Assembly: GCF_014200605.1 (NCBI RefSeq)
Contig: NZ_JACHCE010000005.1
Coordinates: 186,001 to 250,000 of the forward strand
Source of the DNA: Pedobacter cryoconitis
GTDB taxonomy: Bacteria > Bacteroidota > Bacteroidia > Sphingobacteriales > Sphingobacteriaceae
Direction: 5' to 3'
Length of the DNA: 64,000 nucleotides
Position 1 is the stretch's first letter. Each line of letters opens with the position of its first letter. The notes beneath the pieces are model-generated. The model had not been told where the DNA came from. It was given only the letters and a program-made list of their open reading frames with translations, and did no database searches. A program made the position numbers and the translations under genes. This document shows positions 53,518 to 62,061 of the stretch, piece by piece.

Positions 53518-54996
53518 TTAAAATTTAGTCTGGTCTTCCGTATATTTTCCGGTAACCCAAAGTAGTAAAAATGTGATCAAACCGTTTAGCAAAATCAGTT
53601 CAAAACCCATAGTATAACCGAACCATTTTACACTGTGTGTATTGATGATCAGGCAGAGCACAGGTGATGCGATACACAGGTAAGGTACTAATTTATCTTC
53701 AACTGCTTTCTTAGTCAGCATACCAAATGCAAATAAACCTAATAGTGGGCCATAAGTATATCCCGCTACGGTAAAGATTGAATTCACAACTGAATCATCA
53801 TTAATAGCCTTAAAAATCAGTATAACGGCAATCATTACAAACGAAAAACCAATATGTACCCAATGTCTCTGTGTAACCAGTTTAGGGTCGTTCTGATTTT
53901 CTTTTTTATCAAAATGCAGAAAATCCATACAAAAGGAAGTTGTCAGTGCTGTCAGTGCAGAATCCGTAGTTGCGAATGTTGCAGCTGTTAAACCCAGCAT
54001 GAAAATAATTCCGGGAATAATATTTAAATGATTTAAAGCAATTTCAGGATAAAGGTGATCTGGTGTTTTTAAGTCAGCAACCACTATGCCATTTTTTGCT
54101 GCGTAAAGATAAAGTAAAGCCCCTACACTCAGGAAAAAGATATTCATTACAATAAATACACCTGTAAAAGTGAACATGTTTTTTTGTGCCTCGCCAATAT
54201 TTTTCATACTCAGGTTCTTTTGCATCAGATCCTGATCCAGGCCTACCATGGCTATAGTAACAAAAGCCCCTCCTAAAAACTGTTTCAGGAAATGGGATTT
54301 ACTGGTCATAAAATCCTCCCAGAAGAATATTTTTGAATAACTGCTGTTTTTTACCGCTTCAAAAGTACCTGCTAAATCCAGGTTCAGTGATTTGGCAATG
54401 AATACAATAGATAGTACTACTGATAACAACAGAAAGACAGTTTGTAAAGTATCTGTGATAATAATAGTTTTAAGACCTCCTTTATGCGTGTAAATCCAGA
54501 TTAATACCAGGCAAAGTACAATGGTTAACCAGAAAGGGACATTCCAGGGATCAAAAATGAACTTTTGTAGTACAATAGCAACCAGGTATAGCCTGAAAGA
54601 AGAGCCTATTGTTCTGGAAATCAGAAAAATTACTGCGCCGGTTTTATAGCTGTAAGTACCTAGTCTTTTTTCCAGATAGGTATAAATGGAGATGAGGTTC
54701 ATCCGGTAATAAAGCGGTAAAAGAACTGTCGCCACAACAATAAAGCCTGCTGCGCTTCCTAATACAAATTGAAAATAGGCAAACTCACTTTTGCCTACAG
54801 CGCCCGGTACAGAAATGAAAGTTACCCCCGAAAGTGCTGTTCCAATCATTCCAAAGGCTACGAGATACCATTTCGAATTGCGGTTGGCAATAAAAAAAGA
54901 GGCGTTGTCAGAGGCATTTCTGGAAGTGAAATATGCTACTCCTATTAAAAGAGTAAAATATCCTAACAGAAAGGATAAGAGGATGGAGGGGGTCAT
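53518..54996 (-). CDS. Sodium:solute symporter family transporter
   Basis: A 492-residue polytopic membrane protein with about 13 hydrophobic helices and the SSS-family marks: FFIANRNSKWYLVAFGMIGTALSGVTFISVPG at the start, and the GLTAATFATTDSALTALTTSFCMDF region carrying the Na+-binding Ser/Thr. It imports a solute with Na+; the substrate, perhaps a sugar or sialic acid type compound, is not deducible. The LOG gene follows 19 bp downstream. Confidence 0.9.
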   Translation of the reverse strand: MTPSILLSFLLGYFTLLIGVAYFTSRNASDNASFFIANRNSKWYLVAFGMIGTALSGVTFISVPGAVGKSEFAYFQFVLGSAAGFIVVATVLLPLYYRMNLISIYTYLEKRLGTYSYKTGAVIFLISRTIGSSFRLYLVAIVLQKFIFDPWNVPFWLTIVLCLVLIWIYTHKGGLKTIIITDTLQTVFLLLSVVLSIVFIAKSLNLDLAGTFEAVKNSSYSKIFFWEDFMTSKSHFLKQFLGGAFVTIAMVGLDQDLMQKNLSMKNIGEAQKNMFTFTGVFIVMNIFFLSVGALLYLYAAKNGIVVADLKTPDHLYPEIALNHLNIIPGIIFMLGLTAATFATTDSALTALTTSFCMDFLHFDKKENQNDPKLVTQRHWVHIGFSFVMIAVILIFKAINDDSVVNSIFTVAGYTYGPLLGLFAFGMLTKKAVEDKLVPYLCIASPVLCLIINTHSVKWFGYTMGFELILLNGLITFLLLWVTGKYTEDQTKF

Positions 54997-55129
54997 ATTT
55001 TAATTAAATTTTAGGTGCTAAATGTAAGGAATTCATCCTCTAATAATCAAAGCCCCTTTTAAAAAATATCCAATAAATTTTAAAATGAGCTTTTATTAAT
55101 GCGACATATTATCCTTACCTTTAGTGAAA

Positions 55130-55576
55130 ATGTCGGTTATGCTACATGAAAATAGTCTGGTCTATTTATTAGGCGGAACAGATCTGATACGGGAAAAAAT
55201 TAAATCTGCTTTTGATTTAATCACTTTAAGCAATCAAGGGATAAAGAAAGCTTCTTTAGATGCATTGGTCAGTCATATGGGGATGACCAAGAAGAGTTTT
55301 GCTGAAGATATACTGAATCTGTCTGTTAAAACTCTGGAAAGAAAAAAAGCGGATGACGTATTAGATAAATACACTTCCTCTCATGTGATAGAAGTAACCA
55401 AGGTTGTAGCCCATGCTTTTGAAGTTTTTGAAGATGAAGAAAAGATGCAAAAATGGTTAAACACGCCTAATAGAGCGTTGAATCAAATGAAACCTTTGGA
55501 TTTGTTTTACATTCCTACCGGACTGGCAATGGTTGATAATGTTTTAGGCAGAATTGAAGAAGGGGTTTATTCCTAA
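55130..55576 (+). CDS. Xre/MbcA/ParS-type antitoxin (DUF2384)
   Basis: A 148-residue antitoxin of a RES-Xre pair. The first half has a Cro/Xre-like HTH region (ASLDALVSHMGMTKKSFAEDI), and the C-terminal DUF2384 toxin-binding part contains MQKWLNTPNRALNQMKPLDLF and VDNVLGRIEEGVYS, the family signature. I use the ATG at 55130; GTG 55124 and ATG 55139 are alternatives. A -7-like TACCTTTA (55116-55123) lies only 7 bp upstream, so the mRNA may be nearly leaderless. The toxin gene follows 12 bp later. Confidence 0.9.
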   Translation: MSVMLHENSLVYLLGGTDLIREKIKSAFDLITLSNQGIKKASLDALVSHMGMTKKSFAEDILNLSVKTLERKKADDVLDKYTSSHVIEVTKVVAHAFEVFEDEEKMQKWLNTPNRALNQMKPLDLFYIPTGLAMVDNVLGRIEEGVYS

Positions 55577-55588
55577 AAACTGTTCTTT

Positions 55589-56053
55589 ATGATTGTATAC
55601 CGTATTGCAAAATTAAAAAAACGGGCCACCGATCTGTCTGGTATGGGGGCTTATAAAGAAGGCGGGCGCTGGAATAATGCCGGAACATATATGTTATATA
55701 CCAGCGAAAACAGCTCTTTGGCCTATCTTGAAAACCTGGTTCATTTTGAAATAGAAAATACGCCTCCGAATCTTTATATCATGAGTATCGGAATAAGTGC
55801 AGATGATGCCCTTATTTATACGCTCCCGGACAAAATTTATCCTGAAAGCTGGCGGGAAACAGGAAACCTTCAAAATAAAATAGTAGGGGATCAGTTGATG
55901 GAGCACCGGAAATTTCTGGCCATTAAAATCAGGTCTGCCATCAATAAGTTAGAATACAATTATTTGCTGAACCCTTTATTTCCAGGTTATCATGACCTGG
56001 TTAAGATCAGATTAATTGAAGAGTTAGCTGTAGATGCAAGATTAGTGAAATAA
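55589..56053 (+). CDS. RES-domain toxin (NAD+ phosphorylase/ADP-ribosyltransferase-like)
   Basis: A 154-residue RES toxin. The domain signature is present: VYRIAK, GGRWN (26-29), YTSENSSLAYLENLVHF with the conserved Tyr, Ser and Glu48. Known RES toxins (MbcT, ParT) degrade NAD+ or ADP-ribosylate targets and are neutralised by their DUF2384 partner, encoded 12 bp upstream. The residues I can check are intact, so the toxin should be active. recR begins 16 bp downstream, so the pair may be co-transcribed with it. Confidence 0.9.
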   Translation: MIVYRIAKLKKRATDLSGMGAYKEGGRWNNAGTYMLYTSENSSLAYLENLVHFEIENTPPNLYIMSIGISADDALIYTLPDKIYPESWRETGNLQNKIVGDQLMEHRKFLAIKIRSAINKLEYNYLLNPLFPGYHDLVKIRLIEELAVDARLVK

Positions 56054-56069
56054 AGTATAAATTTGTAAA

Positions 56070-56687
56070 ATGAACTTTTCTTCCAAGCTCCTCGAAGACG
56101 CTGTTAACGAATTTTCTAAACTACCCGGTGTAGGACAAAAGACCGCATTGCGTCTGGTACTGCATTTATTGAATAAGGAACAAGAGGAAGTCGATACTTT
56201 CGGTAATTCCATTATCAGGTTGAGAAAAGATATAAAACACTGTAGTATTTGTCATAATATATCAGATTTACCTATTTGCGGGATCTGTGCTGCCCCTAAA
56301 AGGGAAAAAGAGGTCATTTGTGTAGTCGAAGATACACGTGACGTGATGGCTGTTGAAAATACTTCTCAGTATTTTGGTGTTTACCATGTACTGGGTGGTT
56401 TGATTTCTCCAATGGACGGGATCGGACCTTCCGATTTATTTATAGATTCTTTAGTTCAGCGGGTGGCAACTACCCCTGTAAAAGAGATTATTCTGGCTCT
56501 CAGTGCAACTATGGAAGGGGATACTACCTTATTCTATCTGTACAAAAGACTTAAAGACTTTCAAATACCAATTACAACTATTGCCCGCGGCATCGCCTTT
56601 GGCGGTGAGCTGGAATATGCAGACGAAATCACCTTAGGCCGCTCTATTGTAACCAGGGTACCATATGCAAACTCATTAACCAAATAA
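56070..56687 (+). CDS. recR: Recombination protein RecR
   Basis: A 205-residue full-length RecR, partner of RecFO in loading RecA at gaps. The HhH region is FSKLPGVGQKTALRLVLHLL, the zinc finger Cys58, Cys61, Cys70, Cys73 (CSICH, CGIC), and the Toprim domain is EVICVVEDTRDVMAVE to LALSATMEGDTTLFYL. It is 5 bp before the next SDR gene and lies 16 bp after the RES toxin. Confidence 0.96.
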   Translation: MNFSSKLLEDAVNEFSKLPGVGQKTALRLVLHLLNKEQEEVDTFGNSIIRLRKDIKHCSICHNISDLPICGICAAPKREKEVICVVEDTRDVMAVENTSQYFGVYHVLGGLISPMDGIGPSDLFIDSLVQRVATTPVKEIILALSATMEGDTTLFYLYKRLKDFQIPITTIARGIAFGGELEYADEITLGRSIVTRVPYANSLTK

Positions 56688-56692
56688 TCACC

Positions 56693-57508
56693 ATGGATTT
56701 TAAGAATAAAGTAGTCATTATTACCGGTGCATCATCGGGTATAGGAAAATCATGTGCAGAAGAATTTGCTAAACGCGGTGCAAATTTAGTGCTGGCAGCC
56801 AGACAATTCGTGACTTTATGTGAGGTTACTGCAGATCTTGAAAAAAGATATGGGATTAAAGCATTGGCCGTACAGGCAGATGTAAGTAAAGAAGCAGATT
56901 GCGAAGAATTAATCAGGCAGGCCTTATTGACCTTTAACCAAATCGATGTGATGGTTAACAATGCAGGTTTATCTATGCGTGCGTTATTTAATGAACTTGA
57001 TTTATCAGTACTTAAAAACCTGATGGATGTTAATTTCTGGGGTACTGTATATTGCACTAAATATGCATTGCCGGAAATTTTAAAGACTAAAGGAAGCATA
57101 ATTGGCGTTTCATCTATAGCAGGTTACCGTGGTTTGCCAGGAAGAACAGGTTATTCGGCCTCAAAATTTGCAATGAATGGGTTCATGGAGGCCCTTAGAA
57201 CAGAAATTCTGCAGACAGGAGTACATGTAATGGTTGCCTGCCCTGGTTTTACAACTTCTAATATCCGTGTTGCGGCATTGGCAAAAGATGGTAAATCTCA
57301 TGGAGAAACCAGTATGGAAGAAGGTAAAATGATGTCATCCGAAGAAGTGGCAGTAAACATAGTTAATGGGATCGCTGCACGTAAGCGTACATTGATTATG
57401 ACCGGACAGGGAAAATTAACGGTATGGATCAATAAATTGTTTCCGGCACTGGCCGATAAACTGGTATTCAATCACTTTACAAAAGAGAAGAATGCCTTAA
57501 TTAAATAA
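56693..57508 (+). CDS. SDR-family oxidoreductase
   Basis: A 271-residue short-chain dehydrogenase. TGASSGIGKS is the cofactor loop, NNAGLS follows, catalytic Ser is in VSSIAGYRG and YxxxK is YSASK. The C-terminal region (LIMTGQGKLTVWINKLFPAL) suggests a membrane-facing tail as in the DhrS7-like/3-ketosphinganine reductase-type SDRs. Sphingolipids occur in Sphingobacteriaceae, so a lipid role is possible but unproven. It follows recR by 5 bp and precedes an esterase by 3 bp. Confidence 0.9.
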   Translation: MDFKNKVVIITGASSGIGKSCAEEFAKRGANLVLAARQFVTLCEVTADLEKRYGIKALAVQADVSKEADCEELIRQALLTFNQIDVMVNNAGLSMRALFNELDLSVLKNLMDVNFWGTVYCTKYALPEILKTKGSIIGVSSIAGYRGLPGRTGYSASKFAMNGFMEALRTEILQTGVHVMVACPGFTTSNIRVAALAKDGKSHGETSMEEGKMMSSEEVAVNIVNGIAARKRTLIMTGQGKLTVWINKLFPALADKLVFNHFTKEKNALIK

Positions 57509-57511
57509 GGA

Positions 57512-58357
57512 ATGACCGTTTTAAAAAACATACTGATGCTATTTGCTTTCCTGGGACAATTTTCTGCTTTATCTGCTAAAGTAAAAGTAGAGAAGAATAT
57601 CAATTATACCGATGCAAATGATACTTACAGGCAGCTGGATGTTTTTTATCAAAAAGATATAACTCAGGCTAAAGATGTTATTGTCTTTATCCATGGAGGA
57701 TCGTGGAGCAGCGGAAAAAAGGACACTTACTGGTGGCTGGGAAGAAACCTGGCACGTAAAGGGGTAGTCACTGTCAACATCAATTATGGGCTGACACCAG
57801 AAAATAAGTTTGAGCGCATGGCCCAGGACTGTGCTCAGGCAGTTAAATGGGTGAAAGATCATGTGAGTAAATTTGGAGGTAATCCTGGCAGGATCTTTTT
57901 AATGGGACATTCTGCCGGAGGGCACCTGGCTGAGCTGATCAATGATGATCCGGTTTATTTTAAGCAGGCTGGTTTGGTCAATCCTGTCAAAGGAGTAATC
58001 CTTAACGATGCTTTTGGCCTGGATATGAAAGAATATATGACCAGTGCTGAAAAAGATAACAGCTATTATGATTTTCTGCGGTCATTCTCTGCAGATCCTG
58101 CGATCTGGGAAAAAGGTTCTCCTTTACATTATGTGGCAAACAGTAAGAACCCTCACCTTATTTTTTACGGAGCGAAAACCTATCCCGCTATACAATTGCA
58201 GTCCGAAAGACTAAACAAATTGCTGGAAATTGCCCATGTCCCAACAGAATTACATGTGATCCCTAAAAAGAAACATGTCGGAATGATTTCTCAGATGGTA
58301 TTTGGCAGCAACAAATTATATGATCTTATCCTTAATTTTTTAAAACGCATTGAATAA
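57512..58357 (+). CDS. Exported alpha/beta hydrolase (esterase/lipase type)
   Basis: A 281-residue exported esterase. A signal peptide (ILMLFAFLGQFSALSAK) is followed by FIHGGSWSSGKKDTYWWLG (HGGxW oxyanion hole), the nucleophile GHSAGGH, the Asp region and the C-terminal His in KKHVGMI. It resembles the BD-FAE/carboxylesterase type B-like exported esterases. The gene lies 3 bp after the SDR gene in the recR transcript. Confidence 0.88.
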   Translation: MTVLKNILMLFAFLGQFSALSAKVKVEKNINYTDANDTYRQLDVFYQKDITQAKDVIVFIHGGSWSSGKKDTYWWLGRNLARKGVVTVNINYGLTPENKFERMAQDCAQAVKWVKDHVSKFGGNPGRIFLMGHSAGGHLAELINDDPVYFKQAGLVNPVKGVILNDAFGLDMKEYMTSAEKDNSYYDFLRSFSADPAIWEKGSPLHYVANSKNPHLIFYGAKTYPAIQLQSERLNKLLEIAHVPTELHVIPKKKHVGMISQMVFGSNKLYDLILNFLKRIE

Positions 58358-58436
58358 TTAATATGCAGGTTACGAGAATTTATTTATGTTTACAATTCAC
58401 AAATTTTAACCTTTAATAAGAACAAAAACACACACA

Positions 58437-58961
58437 ATGAAAATCCAAAAAGCACATTTAGTATTAGCTGGTATCGGAGTATTTGCCCTTTCTTTGCAGG
58501 CATGTAAAACAAAAAAGATCGTTGCAAAACCAAACCCACCTGTAGTAGCTGAAAAACCTGTAGAAAAACCAGTAGAGAAAGCACCTGTTGAAGAAAAAAC
58601 AGAAGCACCTGCACCAGAAAAACCAGATTATAATTTTAGTAATGTTCAGTTTGAGTTCAACTCTGGTGTGTTAAAAACTGCTTCATTCCAAATCCTGGAC
58701 AATGTGGCTAAAGAAATGAAAAAAGATACTTCGGTTAAATTTGTTTTAAACGGACACTCTTCAGCAGAAGGTACAGTAGAGCACAATATGTCTTTATCTG
58801 TAGACAGAGCGAATTCAGTAAAATCTTATTTAGTAAATGCAGGAATTAATGGTGCTAATTTAACAATCAAAGGTTTTGGCGCAACAAAACCATTGAAGTC
58901 AAATGCAACTGAAGAAGGTAAAGAATTGAACCGCAGGGTTGAAATTAAAGTAAGCCAGTAA
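58437..58961 (+). CDS. OmpA-family (Pal-like) lipoprotein
   Basis: A 174-residue lipoprotein with signal peptide and lipobox LQAC near residue 22. A Pro/Glu/Lys-rich linker (about 30-62) leads to the OmpA peptidoglycan-binding domain, with NVQFEFNSGVLKTASFQILD, VLNGHSSAEGTVEHNMSLS (NGHSS in place of GHTD), VDRANSVKSYLVNAGI and GFGATKPLKSNATEEGKELNRRVEI. It should tie the outer membrane to peptidoglycan. The trp leader promoter begins 65 bp downstream. Confidence 0.92.
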   Translation: MKIQKAHLVLAGIGVFALSLQACKTKKIVAKPNPPVVAEKPVEKPVEKAPVEEKTEAPAPEKPDYNFSNVQFEFNSGVLKTASFQILDNVAKEMKKDTSVKFVLNGHSSAEGTVEHNMSLSVDRANSVKSYLVNAGINGANLTIKGFGATKPLKSNATEEGKELNRRVEIKVSQ

Positions 58962-59026
58962 TCAGGTGAATTCTGCGCCTGTTTAAACAGACGCTAAATA
59001 TTGTAAAAAAATAAATCAGTAAATAG

Positions 59027-59057
59027 TTGTTCTTTTCCAAAAACAATTCCATATTTG
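59027..59057 (+). promoter_or_regulatory. Promoter of the trp leader
   Basis: TTG (59027-59029), 20-nt spacer, CATATTTG (59050-59057), one mismatch from TAnnTTTG. The leader ATG at 59065 lies 7 bp beyond, so the leader transcript is nearly leaderless. Confidence 0.65.
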
Positions 59058-59064
59058 CTTTACA

Positions 59065-59118
59065 ATGATACAAACAAACGGACTTAACATTTGGTGGTGG
59101 CACAACGCAATTGCGTAG
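59065..59118 (+). CDS. trpL: trp operon leader peptide
   Basis: A 17-residue peptide MIQTNGLNIWWWHNAIA with three consecutive Trp codons at 59092-59100 and stop TAG at 59116-59118. Such Trp runs are the mark of a ribosome-mediated attenuator. It lies directly behind a promoter and in front of the antiterminator, terminator and trpD, as required. Confidence 0.9.
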   Translation: MIQTNGLNIWWWHNAIA

Positions 59119-59192
59119 TGTAACCCTATTTTGTACGTTTTATTTTATATACAATATTTTGAGGGTTGCTTTTTAAGCAGCCCTTTTTTTTT
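59101..59192 (+). promoter_or_regulatory. trp attenuator: pause hairpin, antiterminator and terminator
   Basis: Pause hairpin: CAC (59101-59103) with GTG (59118-59120) and CGC with GCG inside. Antiterminator: 59120-59127 (GTAACCCT) can pair with AGGGTTGC (59162-59169), 8 bp with one G-U. Terminator: GGGTTGCT (59163-59170) with AGCAGCCC (59176-59183), then a T-run to 59192. The two pairings share the GGGTTGC strand and exclude each other. A ribosome stalled at the Trp codons frees 59120 onward for antitermination; one reaching the TAG covers it and allows termination. Confidence 0.88.
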
Positions 59193-59200
59193 GATTCCCC

Positions 59201-60187
59201 ATGAAGAAAATACTTAACCACTTATTCGAAAACAAATCTTTCAGCAGGGTAGAAGCCCAGCGGATTCTGACAGCAATTGCCTCCGGGGAATTTAATACTT
59301 CGCAGATTGCGGCATTTATTACGGCCTTCGGGATGCGTAATATTACGGTTGCCGAATTGCAGGGTTTCCGTGATGCGATGCTTGACCTTTGTGTAAAAGT
59401 TGACCTCTCCAATTACGAACTGGTAGACCTTTGCGGTACCGGTGGAGATGGAAAAGATACCTTTAATATCTCTACACTGGCCTCTTTTGTCGTAGCCGGA
59501 GCAGGATATAAAGTTGCCAAACACGGTAATTACGGCGTTTCTTCGGGCTGCGGTTCATCCAATGTGATGGAACACCTGGGTTATACCTTTACAGATAATC
59601 AGGATGAGCTGAAAAGAAGCCTTGACAGCGCAGGAATCTGTTTTATCCATGCACCGCTGTTCAATCCTGCTATGAAAATTGTCGCCCCGATCCGTAAAGA
59701 TTTAGGCGTTAAAACCTTTTTCAATATGCTGGGGCCAATGGTAAATCCGGCGCAGCCGAAAAATCAGATCGTAGGTGTATTCAGTCTTGAACTGGCACGT
59801 TTATATGCCTACCTGTACCAGGAGACTGATAAAAATTATACCATTATACATGCGGTGAATGGTTTTGATGAAGTTTCATTAACCTGCGACTTTAAAACAT
59901 TCAGTAAAACCGGAGAGGCTTTAATTAAAGTAAGTGATCTGGGTTTTGAGGAAATTAATGAATATGAAATTGCTGGTGGTTCGACCATTAAATCATCGGC
60001 CGATATCTTTATCAATGTATTACAAGGCACAGGTACTGATCCGCAAAACAATGTGGTCTTATGTAATGCTGCAATTGCGATACAGACGATCAAACCAGAA
60101 CAATCTTTTGCAGATTGTTTTTATGAAGCAGAATCTTCACTGGTAGGCGGTCTTGCACTGAAAAGTTTCCGGAATTTAATAGGATGA
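59201..60187 (+). CDS. trpD: Anthranilate phosphoribosyltransferase
   Basis: A 328-residue TrpD, second step of tryptophan synthesis (anthranilate + PRPP to phosphoribosyl-anthranilate). The PRPP-binding signature DLCGTGGDGKDTFNIST and the KHGNYGVSSGCGSSNVMEHLG segment are intact; VKTFFNMLGPMVNPA follows. It is first of trpDFBA and starts 8 bp after the attenuator T-run. Its stop overlaps the trpF start by 4 bp (ATGA). Confidence 0.97.
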   Translation: MKKILNHLFENKSFSRVEAQRILTAIASGEFNTSQIAAFITAFGMRNITVAELQGFRDAMLDLCVKVDLSNYELVDLCGTGGDGKDTFNISTLASFVVAGAGYKVAKHGNYGVSSGCGSSNVMEHLGYTFTDNQDELKRSLDSAGICFIHAPLFNPAMKIVAPIRKDLGVKTFFNMLGPMVNPAQPKNQIVGVFSLELARLYAYLYQETDKNYTIIHAVNGFDEVSLTCDFKTFSKTGEALIKVSDLGFEEINEYEIAGGSTIKSSADIFINVLQGTGTDPQNNVVLCNAAIAIQTIKPEQSFADCFYEAESSLVGGLALKSFRNLIG

Positions 60188-60810
60188 GTATCAAACTGAA
60201 AATCTGCGGCATGAAAGTCCCTGCTAATATAGCTGAGGTAATAGCCTTGCAGCCGGATTATACAGGCTTCATTTTTTACCCTGGTTCTAAAAGATTTATA
60301 GCTGATCCTGATCCTTTGCTGATTAGAAATATACCTGCAGCTATCAAAACTACTGGTGTATTTGTCAATGAAGAACTTGAAAAGGTGAAAAGTGCAATTC
60401 TAAAATATGACCTGAAAGCTGTTCAGTTACATGGTCATGAAAGTGCTGATTATTGCGCTGCACTGAAAGGCCATGCAGAAGTTATCAAAGCCTTCGGTAT
60501 AGACGCTGATTTTGATTTCAGTAAACTAGATGCTTATACAGCACAGGTAGATTATTTCCTTTTTGACACACAAACCCCGGATCACGGAGGTTCAGGTAAA
60601 ACTTTCAGCTGGCAACTTCTGGAACACTATAAAAATGAGACACCCTATTTTTTGAGCGGGGGAATAGGAATAGAGCAGCTTGCTGAGCTGGAAAATATTA
60701 AAGATGATCGTTTATATGCAATAGATGTCAACAGCCGGTTTGAACTTTCGCCAGGTTTAAAAGATATCGGCCTGCTGCGTACTTGTAAACTGATTCTTGC
60801 TAAAATTTAA
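60184..60810 (+). CDS. trpF: Phosphoribosylanthranilate isomerase
   Basis: A 208-residue TrpF, a TIM barrel isomerase. LKICGMKVPANI carries the catalytic Cys, YTGFIFYPGSKRF the next strand, VQLHGHESADYCAAL, DTQTPDHGGSGKTFSW with the catalytic Asp, and FLSGGIGIEQL and AIDVNSRFELSPGLKD complete the active site. It overlaps trpD by 4 bp; trpB follows 44 bp later. No trpC is between them. Confidence 0.96.
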   Translation: MSIKLKICGMKVPANIAEVIALQPDYTGFIFYPGSKRFIADPDPLLIRNIPAAIKTTGVFVNEELEKVKSAILKYDLKAVQLHGHESADYCAALKGHAEVIKAFGIDADFDFSKLDAYTAQVDYFLFDTQTPDHGGSGKTFSWQLLEHYKNETPYFLSGGIGIEQLAELENIKDDRLYAIDVNSRFELSPGLKDIGLLRTCKLILAKI

Positions 60811-60854
60811 AAATAAAAGGATGCTGATCAGGTATCCTGCTAAAAGATAAGACT

Positions 60855-62036
60855 ATGAATTATTTTGTAAATGAAAAAGGTTATTACGGAGATTTCGGAG
60901 GTGCATACATTCCGGAAATGCTTTATCCGAATGTCGAAGAACTGAGACAAAATTATCTGAAAATCACTGGTGATGCAGATTTCCAAAAGGAATTCCATCA
61001 TTTGCTGAAAGACTATGTAGGCAGGCCGTCCCCGCTTTATCTTGCGCAGCGTTTATCAAAAAAGTATAATGCGAATATCTTTCTTAAAAGAGAAGACCTG
61101 AACCATACCGGGGCGCATAAAATAAACAATACCATTGGCCAGATTTTACTGGCTGAGAAATTAGGTAAAAAGAGGATCATTGCTGAAACCGGTGCAGGAC
61201 AGCATGGTGTAGCCACAGCAACAGTATGTGCATTACGGGGTTTGGAATGCGTAGTTTATATGGGAGAGATTGATATTCAGCGTCAGGCACCAAATGTAGC
61301 CCGGATGAAAATGCTGGGTGCTAAAGTAGTTTCGGCGGTATCAGGAAGTAAAACACTGAAAGATGCAACAAATGAAGCTATGCGTGACTGGATCAATAAT
61401 CCGGTAGATACACATTATATTATAGGATCTGTTGTAGGCCCGCATCCATATCCTGATATGGTATCGATTTTTCAATCTGTTATTTCAGAAGAAACTAAAA
61501 AACAGTTAGCCGAACAAACCGGCAGCGATCAGCCTGATTATGTATTGGCCTGTGTAGGTGGTGGCAGTAATGCTATGGGGATGTTTTATCATTTTATCAA
61601 TGATGAAAACGTAAAACTAATCGCTATAGAAGCAGGAGGTAAAGGTGTCGGTACCGGATTCTCAGCAGCCACAACTTTTTTAGGTAAAGAAGGTGTATTG
61701 CATGGAAGCAGGAGTATTTTGATGCAAACAGCAGATGGACAGGTGGTAGAACCACATTCTGTTTCAGCCGGACTGGATTACCCCGGAATAGGCCCGCAGC
61801 ATGCACATCTTTTTAAAACGACAAGGGCAGAATATGTTTCAATCACAGATGATGAAGCATTGGATGCGGGTTTACTTTGTACACAGCTGGAAGGAATTAT
61901 TCCTGCTATTGAAAGTGCACATGCGCTGGCTCATTTAGAGAAAATGAAATTTACAGGTGGAGAAAATGTAGTGGTTTGTTTGTCCGGCAGGGGAGATAAA
62001 GACATGGATACCTACATGAAGCATTTCGGTTTTTAG
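60855..62036 (+). CDS. trpB: Tryptophan synthase beta chain
   Basis: A 393-residue full-length TrpB, which joins indole and serine using PLP. Family features: YGDFGGAYIPEML, RPSPLYLAQRLS, LKREDLNHTGAHKINN with the PLP lysine, ETGAGQHGVATATVCAL, CVGGGSNAMGMF binding the PLP phosphate, SAGLDYPGIGPQHA, and ALAHLEKM near the end. It works in the alpha2beta2 complex with TrpA. Confidence 0.98.
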   Translation: MNYFVNEKGYYGDFGGAYIPEMLYPNVEELRQNYLKITGDADFQKEFHHLLKDYVGRPSPLYLAQRLSKKYNANIFLKREDLNHTGAHKINNTIGQILLAEKLGKKRIIAETGAGQHGVATATVCALRGLECVVYMGEIDIQRQAPNVARMKMLGAKVVSAVSGSKTLKDATNEAMRDWINNPVDTHYIIGSVVGPHPYPDMVSIFQSVISEETKKQLAEQTGSDQPDYVLACVGGGSNAMGMFYHFINDENVKLIAIEAGGKGVGTGFSAATTFLGKEGVLHGSRSILMQTADGQVVEPHSVSAGLDYPGIGPQHAHLFKTTRAEYVSITDDEALDAGLLCTQLEGIIPAIESAHALAHLEKMKFTGGENVVVCLSGRGDKDMDTYMKHFGF

Positions 62037-62061
62037 TACATATATATAGCATACAGATCAA

